From: JBQTIU01 sp052387815
GTDB taxonomy: Bacteria; Pseudomonadota; Alphaproteobacteria; CACIAM-22H2
Direction: 5' to 3'
Assembly (NCBI GenBank): GCA_052387815.1
Contig: JBQTIU010000005.1
Location: forward strand, 22,879 to 86,878
Length of the DNA stretch: 64,000 nt
In this document: positions 51,912-63,522 of the stretch, piece by piece
Numbering within the stretch: position 1 is the first letter of the stretch
How the letters are laid out: every line of letters begins with the position of its first letter
Position numbers and translations under genes: made by a program
Notes under the pieces: model-generated
Seen by the model: the letters and a program-made list of their open reading frames with translations, nothing else
The model's database searches: none
What the model was told of the DNA's origin: nothing

Positions 51912-53267
51912 ATGCAAGTAACCGAGACCAGAAACGAAGGCCTGAGGCGCGAATTCAAGGTCGTGGTCTCCGCCGACGACATCAGCACCAAGTTCGATCA
52001 CCGGCTGCAGGAGCTCGGGCGCTCGGTTCGGCTGCCTGGGTTCCGGCCGGGCAAGGTGCCGATGCCGATCCTCAAGAAGCGCTTCGGCTCGTCGGTGATG
52101 GGCGAGGTCCTCGAGCGGGCGGTCACGGACTCCTCGAGCCAAGCGATGTCAGAGCGCGGCCTCAAGCCGGCGCTGGCACCCAAGGTCGATATCACGTCCT
52201 TCGCTGAGGGCGCCGATCTCGAATACACGCTGGCCGTCGAGCTGCTGCCCGACATCAAGCCGATGAACTTCGCGGACCTCGAGCTCGAGCGCCTCAAGGT
52301 CGACGTCTCGGACGACGAGGTGCAAAAGACGCTGGAGCGCCTGGCGGCCGACCACAAGCAGTCCCGAAAAATCGCTGCGCCCCGGCCGGCCGCCAAGGGC
52401 GATATCCTGGTGATCGATTTCGTTGGCGCGATCGACGGCCAGGAATTTCCGGGCGGGGCCGGCAAGGACCACCGGTTGGAGCTCGGCTCGGGCGAGTTCG
52501 TGGCGGGTTTCGAAGACCAGCTCGTCGGGCTCGGTGTCGGCGACAAGAAAGACATCAAGGTGACGTTCCCGACCGCCTATGTGAACCCGGCCCTGGCGGG
52601 GAAGGACGCGGTGTTCGCGATCGAGGTCAAGGAGATTCACGAAGCCGTGTCGATGGCCCTCGACGACGGCTTGGCCACGGCCATGGGGGTCGATGACCTC
52701 GAAACCTTGAAAAAGGCGGTGCGCGAGCGGACGGCCCACGACTACGCCCGGCTGTCGCGCGCCCGCCTCAAGCGCCAACTCCTCGACCGGCTGGCCGAAA
52801 AACACGGCTTCGCTGTGCCCCAAGGGATGGTCGACCTCGAATTCGCGGCGATCTGGAGAAACCTCGAGGAAGAGCGCAAGCGCGGCGACGACCCGTCCTT
52901 GGCCGGCAAGAGCGAGGACGACATCAAGGACGAATTCCGGGCCATCGCCGAACGGCGCGTGCGCCTGGGGCTGCTGCTGTCGGAGGTCGGCCGGCTCAAC
53001 AACATCCAGGTGAGCCAGGAGGAGATCAATCGCGCGCTCGTCGCGGAGGCGCGCCGCTTCCCCGGTCAGGAGAAAAAAGTCGTCGAGTTCTACCGCAACA
53101 ACCCCGACGCGCTGGCCCAGCTCCGCGCCCCCTTGTTCGAGGACAAGGTCGTCGACTTCATCCTCGAACTGGCCAAGGTCGGCGAGCGGAGCGTCGGCGT
53201 CGCGGAGCTGACGCGCGAGGCCGAGGACGCGGCCGCCGGGATCTCGGCCGGGCCGGCGACGCCATGA
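51912..53267 (+). CDS. tig: Trigger factor
   Basis: A 451-residue ribosome-bound chaperone. The N-terminal ribosome-binding domain contains the signature VRLPGFRPGKVPMPILKKRFG near residues 36-56; the central FKBP-type prolyl isomerase domain (about 155-245) contains GDILVIDFVGAIDGQEFPGG; the C-terminal arms follow, ending in a Gly/Ala-rich tail. The ATG at 51912 gives MQVTETRNEGLRREF. First gene of the tig-clpP-clpX-lon proteostasis cluster. Its stop overlaps the start of a 19-codon micro-ORF. Confidence 0.97.
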   Translation: MQVTETRNEGLRREFKVVVSADDISTKFDHRLQELGRSVRLPGFRPGKVPMPILKKRFGSSVMGEVLERAVTDSSSQAMSERGLKPALAPKVDITSFAEGADLEYTLAVELLPDIKPMNFADLELERLKVDVSDDEVQKTLERLAADHKQSRKIAAPRPAAKGDILVIDFVGAIDGQEFPGGAGKDHRLELGSGEFVAGFEDQLVGLGVGDKKDIKVTFPTAYVNPALAGKDAVFAIEVKEIHEAVSMALDDGLATAMGVDDLETLKKAVRERTAHDYARLSRARLKRQLLDRLAEKHGFAVPQGMVDLEFAAIWRNLEEERKRGDDPSLAGKSEDDIKDEFRAIAERRVRLGLLLSEVGRLNNIQVSQEEINRALVAEARRFPGQEKKVVEFYRNNPDALAQLRAPLFEDKVVDFILELAKVGERSVGVAELTREAEDAAAGISAGPATP

Positions 53268-53323
53268 GCCACCCGCCTATTGACTGCGGGAGGGGATTGC
53301 CCAGATACGGAATGTCGGAATGA
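53264..53323 (+). CDS. Possible 19-residue micro-ORF between tig and clpP
   Basis: An ATG overlapping the tig stop (ATGA) opens a frame of 19 codons ending at 53323, 18 nt before clpP. The peptide, MSHPPIDCGRGLPRYGMSE, starts with the same MSHP as ClpP because 12 nt (ATGAGCCACCCG) are repeated at both starts. It could be a translational-coupling leader or an accident of a short duplication. No other evidence of translation is available. Confidence 0.3.
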   Translation: MSHPPIDCGRGLPRYGMSE

Positions 53324-53341
53324 CGAGCAAGGGGTAAAACG

Positions 53342-53980
53342 ATGAGCCACCCGATCGAGACGACAATGAATACCCTGGTGCCAATGGTCATCGAGCAGAC
53401 GGCGCGCGGCGAGCGCGCCTTCGACATATTTTCCCGTTTGTTGAAGGAGCGCATCATCTTTCTGATCGGGCCGGTCAACGACGCGGTCGCGAGCCTGGTG
53501 TGCGCGCAGTTCCTGTTCCTCGAATCCGAGAACCCGAAGAAGGACATCTCGTTCTATATCAACTCCCCGGGCGGCATCGTGACGTCGGGGCTGGCAGTCT
53601 ACGACACCATGCAGTACATCCGCTCCGACATCGCCACCGTGTGCATCGGCCAGGCGGCGTCCATGGGCTCGCTGCTGCTCGCTGCCGGCGCCAAGGGCAA
53701 ACGCTATTCGCTGCCCAATTCGCGGATCATGATCCACCAGCCTTCAGGCGGCGCCCAGGGCCAGGCCACCGACATCGAGATCCAGGCCCGTGAGATCTTG
53801 AGCCTGCGCAAACGCCTCAACGAGATCTATGCCAAGCATACCGGCCAGCCGGTCAACGTCATCGAGACGGCGCTGGAACGCGACAAATTCATGTCGCCCG
53901 AGGAGGCCAAGACGTTCGGCCTCATCGACGAGGTGGTGATCAGCCGCCCGCAGCGGCCCGAGGACGTGAAGGCCGCCTAG
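53342..53980 (+). CDS. clpP: ATP-dependent Clp protease proteolytic subunit
   Basis: A 212-residue Ser protease that forms the tetradecameric ClpP chamber. The Ser is in GQAASMGS near residue 106, the His in MIHQPSGG near 131 and the Asp in ALERDKFMSPEEA near 180. The processed N-terminus after about residue 14 (LVPMVIEQTARGERAFDI) is conserved. The ATG follows AAGGGG. clpX follows after 274 nt, so it may have its own promoter, although none was identified with confidence. The clpP-clpX-lon order is standard. Confidence 0.98.
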   Translation: MSHPIETTMNTLVPMVIEQTARGERAFDIFSRLLKERIIFLIGPVNDAVASLVCAQFLFLESENPKKDISFYINSPGGIVTSGLAVYDTMQYIRSDIATVCIGQAASMGSLLLAAGAKGKRYSLPNSRIMIHQPSGGAQGQATDIEIQAREILSLRKRLNEIYAKHTGQPVNVIETALERDKFMSPEEAKTFGLIDEVVISRPQRPEDVKAA

Positions 53981-54254
53981 GCGGCAGGCGGCGTCGGTTT
54001 TTCCTGCCCGGTCCGACGGTTAAGCCCGGGTTCACGATTTTTTGACGGCCCCCGTGCAAGGCTCCTGGGCGGCGAGATCGGGCCCGATCATGTCCCGCCC
54101 CGCCGCGGCCAGCGCCGCCGCACCCGGCGCTCATCGCCCCTAAGGCCCGGGAGTGCCGGCGTTTTTTGGCGTTGTGCGGCTTGAGACCTGCGGCTAACAT
54201 GAGTCCAATTGCATGCCGCCGGAGTCGGGACCTGCGGCAGGTGACGGAGCGGCC

Positions 54255-55526
<1,272 letters not shown>

Positions 55527-55656
55527 AAGCGGCGCCGGGGCTGATCGGGCGGACTTGAATCGGGGCCCGCCAAGGGCCAATTAAGGGTACGGTTTTAAGA
55601 GGCGAAAAGGGCGGTGTTCGGCCGCCTTCGGGCGGCAAGGCGTCAAAAGAGGCTCC

Positions 55657-58065
<2,409 letters not shown>

Positions 58066-58250
58066 CCCCAGGGGGCGGGCGGCGGCGCGGCCGCCCTCAC
58101 CCCGCCCACCCGAGGACCCCGAAAAGCTGGGGAAAACCCGGCGTCCGCATTTGACGAAAGACTGCGACGCGATTAAAAGGTCTTTTGTTCGGGTGCCGCC
58201 GGATCGTCTCGCGGGCGCACCTGCCACCTGTCAAAAAGGGGGGTCCCAGA

Positions 58251-58523
58251 GTGAATAAGAACGATCTCGTGGCTGCGGTCGCGACCAAGGCCGAGCTGTC
58301 GAAGGGCGATGCGACGACGGCCGTCGATGCCACGTTCGACGTCATCACGAAGGCTTTGAAGAAGGGCGACGATGTGCGGCTGGTCGGCTTCGGCACCTTC
58401 TATCTGACGAAGCGGGCGCAGAGCAAGGGCCGCAACCCGCGCACCGGCGAACCGATCACGATCAAGGCCTCGAAGCTACCTAAGTTCAAGGCCGGCAAGG
58501 GGTTGAAAGACGCCGTCAATTAG
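58251..58523 (+). CDS. hup: DNA-binding protein HU
   Basis: A 90-residue nucleoid protein. Translation starts at GTG 58251 after AAAAAGGGGGG, giving VNKNDLVAAVATKAELSKGDA. The DNA-bending beta-arm region contains GFGTFYLTKRAQSKGRNPRTGEPI, and the C-terminal helix has KFKAGKGLKDAVN. It dimerises and bends DNA non-specifically. Placed after lon as in most proteobacteria; a terminator follows. Confidence 0.97.
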   Translation: MNKNDLVAAVATKAELSKGDATTAVDATFDVITKALKKGDDVRLVGFGTFYLTKRAQSKGRNPRTGEPITIKASKLPKFKAGKGLKDAVN

Positions 58524-58553
58524 GCGTCGTTCGGCTGCTGTCGTCGGGACCTG

Positions 58554-58581
58554 CCGGCCGTCCCGAAAAGGGGGCGGCCGG
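58554..58581 (+). terminator. Intrinsic terminator of hup
   Basis: An 11-bp stem CCGGCCGTCCC / GGGGCGGCCGG (one G-T pair) with a short A-rich loop, followed by a weak T tract (GTTAGTTTT). It lies 30 nt after hup and 45 nt before tRNA-Val. Confidence 0.7.
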
Positions 58582-58626
58582 GACGTTAGTTTTACGGGCG
58601 GTCGGGTGTATGGTCTTAGAGCTTCG

Positions 58627-58702
58627 GGGCGATTAGCTCAGCTGGCAGAGCATCTCGTTTACACCGAGAGGGTCGGCGGTTCGAGTCCGTCATCGCCCAC
58701 CA
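58627..58702 (+). tRNA. tRNA-Val (anticodon TAC)
   Basis: A 76-nt cloverleaf with encoded CCA. The acceptor stem is GGGCGAT/ATCGCCC; the anticodon arm is TCTCG-TTTACAC-CGAGA with anticodon TAC; the T loop is TTCGAGT. It sits between hup and mtnA. Confidence 0.97.
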
Positions 58703-58744
58703 TCATCGGCCTCGCCCCCGGGGCCGGGCGGGAAGACAGGTTCC

Positions 58745-59854
58745 ATGAACGTCGACGGGGTCGCCTATCGCACGATCTGGGTCGCCGCCGACGCACGCGC
58801 GGTGGAGATCATCGACCAGACGCGGCTGCCGCACGAATTCGCGATCGTCCGGTTGTCGAGCCACGATGAGGTCGCGCGCGCGATCCGCACCATGCAGGTG
58901 CGGGGGGCGCCGTTGATCGGGGCGGCCGCCGCTTACGCCATGGCGCTGGCGGCGGCGCGCGATGCCTCCGATGCCGCCCTCGATCGCGCCTATGCGGACC
59001 TCCTTGCCACGCGGCCGACGGCGGTCAATCTGCGCTGGGCGCTCGATGCGATGCTGGGTGCGGTCCGGCCAGCTTCGCTCGACCGGCGGCCCGCGATCGC
59101 CTGGCGCCGGGCGGCCGAAATCTGCGATGAGGACGTGGCCCTCAACCGGGCGATCGGCGCGCACGGCCTCGTCCTCATTCGCGACCTGGCGGCCGGGCTC
59201 GACCATCCCCGGCCGCTCAACATCCTCACGCACTGCAACGCCGGCTGGCTGGCGACGGTCGACGGGGGCACGGCGCTCGCACCAATCTACCTCGCCCACG
59301 ATGCCGGCATCCCGCTGCATGTCTGGGTCGATGAGACGCGGCCGCGCAATCAGGGTGCCGCGCTCACGGCCTGGGAACTCGGCCGCCACGGCGTGCCCCA
59401 TACGGTGATCGCCGACAGTACCGGCGGACACCTGATGCAACGCGGCCGGGTCGATCTGTGCGTCGTCGGCACCGATCGGGTGACGGCGCGGGGCGATGTG
59501 TGCAACAAGATCGGCACCTATCTGAAGGCGCTGGCCGCGCGCGACAACCAGGTGCCGTTCTATGTCGCCCTGCCGGGCCCGACGATCGACTGGACCATCG
59601 CCGACGGCCTCAGCGAGATTGCGATCGAAGAACGCGACCCGGCCGAGGTCCGCTGCGTGAGCGGACGGACGCGCGAAGGCCGTATCGTCGCGGTCGAGGT
59701 GACGCCGCCCGGCAGCCCGGCGATCAACTTCGCCTTCGATGTCACCCCCGCGCATCTCGTCACCGGTCTGATCACCGAGCGCGGCATCGCCCCGGCCACG
59801 GCCGAGGGACTCCTGCGCCTGTATCCCGAGCGCCAGCGGGCGGCGGCCGGCTGA
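58745..59854 (+). CDS. mtnA: S-methyl-5-thioribose-1-phosphate isomerase
   Basis: A 369-residue eIF2B-alpha-like isomerase of methionine salvage. Diagnostic sequences are MQVRGAPLIGAAAAYAMALA near residue 55, the catalytic Cys in LTHCNAGWLATV near 162 and the catalytic Asp in VGTDRVTARGDVCNKIGTY near 242. It converts methylthioribose-1-phosphate to methylthioribulose-1-phosphate. No other salvage gene is adjacent. The ATG follows GACAGGTTCC. It is flanked by tRNA-Val and tRNA-Asp, each with its own signals. Confidence 0.92.
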   Translation: MNVDGVAYRTIWVAADARAVEIIDQTRLPHEFAIVRLSSHDEVARAIRTMQVRGAPLIGAAAAYAMALAAARDASDAALDRAYADLLATRPTAVNLRWALDAMLGAVRPASLDRRPAIAWRRAAEICDEDVALNRAIGAHGLVLIRDLAAGLDHPRPLNILTHCNAGWLATVDGGTALAPIYLAHDAGIPLHVWVDETRPRNQGAALTAWELGRHGVPHTVIADSTGGHLMQRGRVDLCVVGTDRVTARGDVCNKIGTYLKALAARDNQVPFYVALPGPTIDWTIADGLSEIAIEERDPAEVRCVSGRTREGRIVAVEVTPPGSPAINFAFDVTPAHLVTGLITERGIAPATAEGLLRLYPERQRAAAG

Positions 59855-59919
59855 GGGCCGGCGCGCCCAACGCCAAGCCTTTGCCGCGACTTGTTTCTTG
59901 ACCGCGTCGGGGCATGACC

Positions 59920-59949
59920 TTGACTTTGGGACGGGCCGGCGGGTACACC
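59920..59949 (+). promoter_or_regulatory. Promoter for tRNA-Asp
   Basis: TTGACT (59920-59925) and TACACC (59944-59949) with an 18-nt spacer, 27 nt before the tRNA. Plausible sigma-70 site; may also feed nuoA. Confidence 0.4.
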
Positions 59950-59976
59950 CTGATCGGCCCTTGAGGAGGGCTTCAA

Positions 59977-60053
<77 letters not shown>

Positions 60054-60144
60054 CTCCTCGCAACACCCCGGGCCAAATCATATTGCGCCGCACAAGCTTC
60101 CGGCGGATACTGCGTGCCTAGTCGGCTCGGCGCGGAGGCAGGAC

Positions 60145-60510
60145 GTGAGCGGGATACTGCGGGAATATCTGCCGATCATGATTTTCATCGGCCTCGCCAT
60201 CGCCATGGCGGCGGTGATGATCGCCGCCTCGTTCGTCCTCGCCCGCCAGCACCCCGATGCCGAGAAGCTGTCGGCCTACGAATGCGGGTTCGAGCCCTTC
60301 GAGGATGCGCGGCGCAAGTTCGACGTCCGCTACTACCTCGTCGCCATCCTGTTCATCATCTTCGATCTCGAGGTCGCGTTCCTGTTTCCGTGGGCGGTGG
60401 CGCTGGGCGAGATCGGGATGTTCGGGTTCTGGTCGATGATGGTGTTCCTGGTCGTGCTCACCGTCGGGTTCGTCTACGAATGGAAGAAGGGAGCCCTGGA
60501 ATGGGAGTGA
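60145..60510 (+). CDS. nuoA: NADH-quinone oxidoreductase subunit A
   Basis: A 121-residue complex I membrane subunit with three helices (about 11-32, 62-82, 92-112). The conserved SAYECGFEPFEDARRKFDVRYYLVAILFIIFDLE loop and helix (quoted in part: YECGFEPF and FDVRYYLVAI) is diagnostic; its Cys senses the active/deactive state in related enzymes. Start is GTG 60145 after GCGGAGGCAGGAC. It overlaps nuoB by 10 nt. First gene of the nuo operon. Confidence 0.96.
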   Translation: MSGILREYLPIMIFIGLAIAMAAVMIAASFVLARQHPDAEKLSAYECGFEPFEDARRKFDVRYYLVAILFIIFDLEVAFLFPWAVALGEIGMFGFWSMMVFLVVLTVGFVYEWKKGALEWE

Positions 60511-61058
60511 TCCTGAAGGCGCCGGAGGGCGCCGCCGGCGACTCCGGGTCGTTCGCTCCCGGGACGGACGCGCGCGTCAAGACCGTCACCGACGAGCTCG
60601 CCGACAAGGGCTTCGTCTTGACGCAACTCGACAAGCTGGTCGCCTGGGCGCGCACCGGCAGCCTGTGGCCGATGACCTTCGGCCTCGCTTGCTGCGCGGT
60701 CGAGATGATGCATACTGCGGCCAGCCGTTACGATCTCGACCGCTTCGGCCTGGTTTTCCGGCCGAGCCCCCGTCAGTCCGACGTGATGATCGTCGCCGGC
60801 ACGCTCACCAACAAGATGGCGCCCGCGCTGCGCAAGGTTTACGACCAGATGGCCGAGCCGCGCTGGGTGATCTCGATGGGTTCGTGCGCCAATGGCGGCG
60901 GCTACTACCATTATTCATACTCGGTCGTGCGTGGCTGCGACCGCATTGTGCCGGTCGACATTTATGTTCCCGGCTGCCCGCCGACCGCCGAGGCCCTGCT
61001 CTACGGCATCTTGCTGTTGCAGAATAAGATCAGGCGGACCACCTCCATCGCCCGCTAG
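60501..61058 (+). CDS. nuoB: NADH-quinone oxidoreductase subunit B
   Basis: A 185-residue subunit that binds the terminal Fe-S cluster N2. The four ligand Cys are in LACCAVEMM (adjacent pair near 64-65), SMGSCANGGG near 129 and VPGCPPTAEAL near 159. A ~45-residue N-terminal extension includes VLTQLDKLVAWAR. The ATG 60501 lies inside the end of nuoA. It passes electrons to quinone at the nuoB/nuoD interface. nuoC follows after 25 nt. Confidence 0.97.
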   Translation: MGVILKAPEGAAGDSGSFAPGTDARVKTVTDELADKGFVLTQLDKLVAWARTGSLWPMTFGLACCAVEMMHTAASRYDLDRFGLVFRPSPRQSDVMIVAGTLTNKMAPALRKVYDQMAEPRWVISMGSCANGGGYYHYSYSVVRGCDRIVPVDIYVPGCPPTAEALLYGILLLQNKIRRTTSIAR

Positions 61059-61083
61059 CGGGCAGCGGCCTTCCACGGCGACC

Positions 61084-61704
61084 ATGAACCAGGCGCTCAA
61101 GGATCTCGGCGACTACATCACCGCGGCCCTGCCGCAGGCCGTGCTGTCGGCCGAGCTCAAGCTCGACGAACTCATGCTCGTCGCGCGCGCCTCGGCGATC
61201 GTCAAGGTGATGCGGTTCTTGCGCGACGACGCCAACTGCCAGTTCAAGCTGCTCATGGACCTGTGCGGAGTCGACTATCCCGACCGCGAGCAGCGCTTCG
61301 ATGTCGTCTACAACCTGCTGAGCCTCAAGCACAACCAGCGCATCCGCGTCAAGGTGGCGAGCGAGGAAGCGAGCCCGGTGCCCTCGGTCGCGGGCGCCTT
61401 CAGCGCCGCCGGCTGGTTCGAGCGCGAGGCCTGGGACCTCTACGGCATCTTCTTTGCGGACCACCCCGATCTCCGGCGCATCCTCACCGATTACGGCTTC
61501 GAGGGCCATCCGATGCGCAAGGACTTCCCGCTCACCGGCTACGTCGAAGTCCGCTATGACGCGGAACAAAAGCGCGTGATCTACGAGCCGGTCAAGCTCA
61601 CGCAGGAGTTCCGCACCTTCGACTTCCTGTCGCCTTGGGAAGGCATGACGCGGGTCCTGCCGGGCGACGAAAAGGCCGCCGATCAGGCGCCGCCCAAGCC
61701 CTGA
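61084..61704 (+). CDS. nuoC: NADH-quinone oxidoreductase subunit C
   Basis: A 206-residue peripheral-arm subunit (30 kDa type). The signature FEREAWDLYGIFFADHPDLRRILTDYGF (quoted in part: EREAWDLYGI and HPDLRRILTDYGF) lies near residues 112-140, followed by GHPMRKDFPLTGYVEVRYD. It is separate from nuoD, unlike the fused NuoCD of enterobacteria, and thus of the mitochondrial/alphaproteobacterial type. ATG 61084; nuoD follows after 31 nt. Confidence 0.96.
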   Translation: MNQALKDLGDYITAALPQAVLSAELKLDELMLVARASAIVKVMRFLRDDANCQFKLLMDLCGVDYPDREQRFDVVYNLLSLKHNQRIRVKVASEEASPVPSVAGAFSAAGWFEREAWDLYGIFFADHPDLRRILTDYGFEGHPMRKDFPLTGYVEVRYDAEQKRVIYEPVKLTQEFRTFDFLSPWEGMTRVLPGDEKAADQAPPKP

Positions 61705-61735
61705 TCGCGCCCGTCTCGCGCCGCGCGACCCACCG

Positions 61736-62914
61736 ATGTCCGAAGTCCAGATCAAGAACTTCACCATGAATTTCGGGCCGCAGCACCCGGCGGCGCACGG
61801 GGTGCTGCGTCTCGTTCTCGAGCTCGATGGCGAGATCGTCGAGCGCGCCGACCCGCATATCGGCCTCTTGCACCGGGGCACCGAGAAACTCATCGAGTAC
61901 AAGACCTACCTGCAGGCCGTGCCCTATTTCGACCGGCTCGACTACGTCGCGCCGATGTGCCAGGAGCACGCCTTCGCGCTCGCGGTCGAGAAGCTCCTGG
62001 GCATCGAGGCCCCGCCGCGCGCCCAGTACATCCGCGTCCTGTTCGCCGAGCTCACCCGCATCCTCAACCACCTGCTCAATGTCACCACCTTCGCGCTCGA
62101 TGTCGGCGCCATGACGCCCCTCTTGTGGGCCTTCGAGGAGCGCGAGAAGCTCATGGAATTCTACGAGCGGGTGTCGGGGGCGCGCCTGCATGCCGCCTAT
62201 TTCCGGCCCGGCGGCGTGACCCAGGATCTGCCGCCTGGGCTCACCGACGACATCCTCGCGTTTTGCGATCGCTTCCCGCGCGTCATCGACGACATCGAGG
62301 CGCTGCTCACGGATAACCGCATTTTTCGCCAGCGCACGGTCGATATCGGCAAGGTCTCGGCTGAGGAGGCCCAGGATTGGGGGTTCAGCGGGCCGATGCT
62401 CCGGGCCTCGGGCGTGCCGTGGGACTTGCGCAAGGCGCAACCCTACGACGTCTACGAGAAAATGGATTTCGACCTGCCGGTCGGCAAGAACGGCGACTGC
62501 TTCGACCGCTATCTCGTGCGCATGGAAGAGATGCGCCAGAGCCTCGGGATCATGAAACAGGCGATCGCCTTGCTGCCGGCCGGCCCGGTCAAGGTCAACG
62601 ACCGCACGCTGACCCCGCCGACGCGCGCCGAGATGAAGCGCTCGATGGAGGCCCTCATCCACCATTTCAAGCTTTACACCGAGGGGTATCACGTGCCGGC
62701 GGGCGAGACCTACACGGCGGTCGAGGCGCCGAAGGGCGAGTTCGGCGTCTATCTGGTGTCGGACGGAACCAACAAGCCCTACCGCTGCAAGATTCGGGCG
62801 CCCGGCTTCGCGTTTCTCCAGGCGCTCGATTTCATGTCCAGAGGCCACATGCTGGCCGACGTCGTGGCGATCATCGGCTCGCTTGACATCGTCTTCGGCG
62901 AGGTCGATCGATGA
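61736..62914 (+). CDS. nuoD: NADH-quinone oxidoreductase subunit D
   Basis: A 392-residue 49-kDa-type subunit, normal length. It opens with NFGPQHPAAHGVLRLVLELDGE, whose His lies at the quinone site, and has PHIGLLHRGTEKL and SGARLHAAYFRPGGV further on. The C-terminus RGHMLADVVAIIGSLDIVFGEVDR is typical. It shapes the quinone pocket with nuoB. The nuoE ATG overlaps its stop (ATGA). Confidence 0.97.
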   Translation: MSEVQIKNFTMNFGPQHPAAHGVLRLVLELDGEIVERADPHIGLLHRGTEKLIEYKTYLQAVPYFDRLDYVAPMCQEHAFALAVEKLLGIEAPPRAQYIRVLFAELTRILNHLLNVTTFALDVGAMTPLLWAFEEREKLMEFYERVSGARLHAAYFRPGGVTQDLPPGLTDDILAFCDRFPRVIDDIEALLTDNRIFRQRTVDIGKVSAEEAQDWGFSGPMLRASGVPWDLRKAQPYDVYEKMDFDLPVGKNGDCFDRYLVRMEEMRQSLGIMKQAIALLPAGPVKVNDRTLTPPTRAEMKRSMEALIHHFKLYTEGYHVPAGETYTAVEAPKGEFGVYLVSDGTNKPYRCKIRAPGFAFLQALDFMSRGHMLADVVAIIGSLDIVFGEVDR

Positions 62915-63522
62915 GCGCGCCCCCGGATCAGCCGGCCAGCTTCGCCTTCAGCCCCGAGAACGTGGCGCAGGCGCAAGCGATCATCGCCAAGTATCCGCCC
63001 GGCCGGCAGGCGAGCGCGGTCCTCCCCCTGCTCGACATGGCGCAGCGCCAGTGCGGCAACTGGCTGCCGCGCGCGGCGATGGAATATGTCGCGGGCCTGC
63101 TCGGCATGGCGCCGATCCGCATCTACGAGGTCGCGACCTTCTACACCATGCTGAACCTGGCGCCGGTGGGGACATATTTGGTGCAGCTTTGCACCACCAC
63201 CCCCTGTTGGCTCGCCGGCGCCGAGCGGGTGGTCGAGGCGTGCCGGCGCAAGCTCGGGATCGCCGTGGGCGAGACGACCCCCGACGGCAAGTTCACGCTC
63301 AAGGAGGTCGAGTGCCTGGGCGCCTGCGTCAACGCGCCGGTCGCGCAGATCAACGACGATTTCTACGAGGACCTCGACGCCGAGCGAATGGCGAACTTGC
63401 TCGACGGGCTGGCGCGGGGCGAGCCCCCGCCGGCGGGCTCGCTCGCTGGGCGCCACGGCTCGGCGCCGGCCGGCGGCCCGACCACCCTGGTGGGCACGTC
63501 CGCACGCACCGGAGGGGCGTGA
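62911..63522 (+). CDS. nuoE: NADH-quinone oxidoreductase subunit E
   Basis: A 203-residue thioredoxin-like subunit carrying [2Fe-2S] cluster N1a. The four Cys are in QLCTTTPCWLAG near 91-96 and ECLGACVNAP near 132-136. The C-terminal ~45 residues (after FYEDLDAERMANLLDGLARG) are Pro/Gly/Ala-rich and longer than in Escherichia coli, common in alphaproteobacteria. The start overlaps nuoD (ATGA) and the stop overlaps the nuoF ATG by one base. Confidence 0.95.
   Translation: MSAPPDQPASFAFSPENVAQAQAIIAKYPPGRQASAVLPLLDMAQRQCGNWLPRAAMEYVAGLLGMAPIRIYEVATFYTMLNLAPVGTYLVQLCTTTPCWLAGAERVVEACRRKLGIAVGETTPDGKFTLKEVECLGACVNAPVAQINDDFYEDLDAERMANLLDGLARGEPPPAGSLAGRHGSAPAGGPTTLVGTSARTGGA

Noticed and set aside
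54170..54210. Possible heat-shock (sigma-32) promoter before clpX
   Set aside because: A CTTGA element is present but no matching -10 at the right distance.
55610..55640. Hairpin just before lon as a terminator
   Set aside because: No T tract follows and it lies in the leader of lon; could equally be a leader structure.
58077..58096. GC-rich hairpin after lon as an intrinsic terminator
   Set aside because: The stem GGGCGGC/GCCGCCC is real but no T run follows, so termination cannot be claimed.
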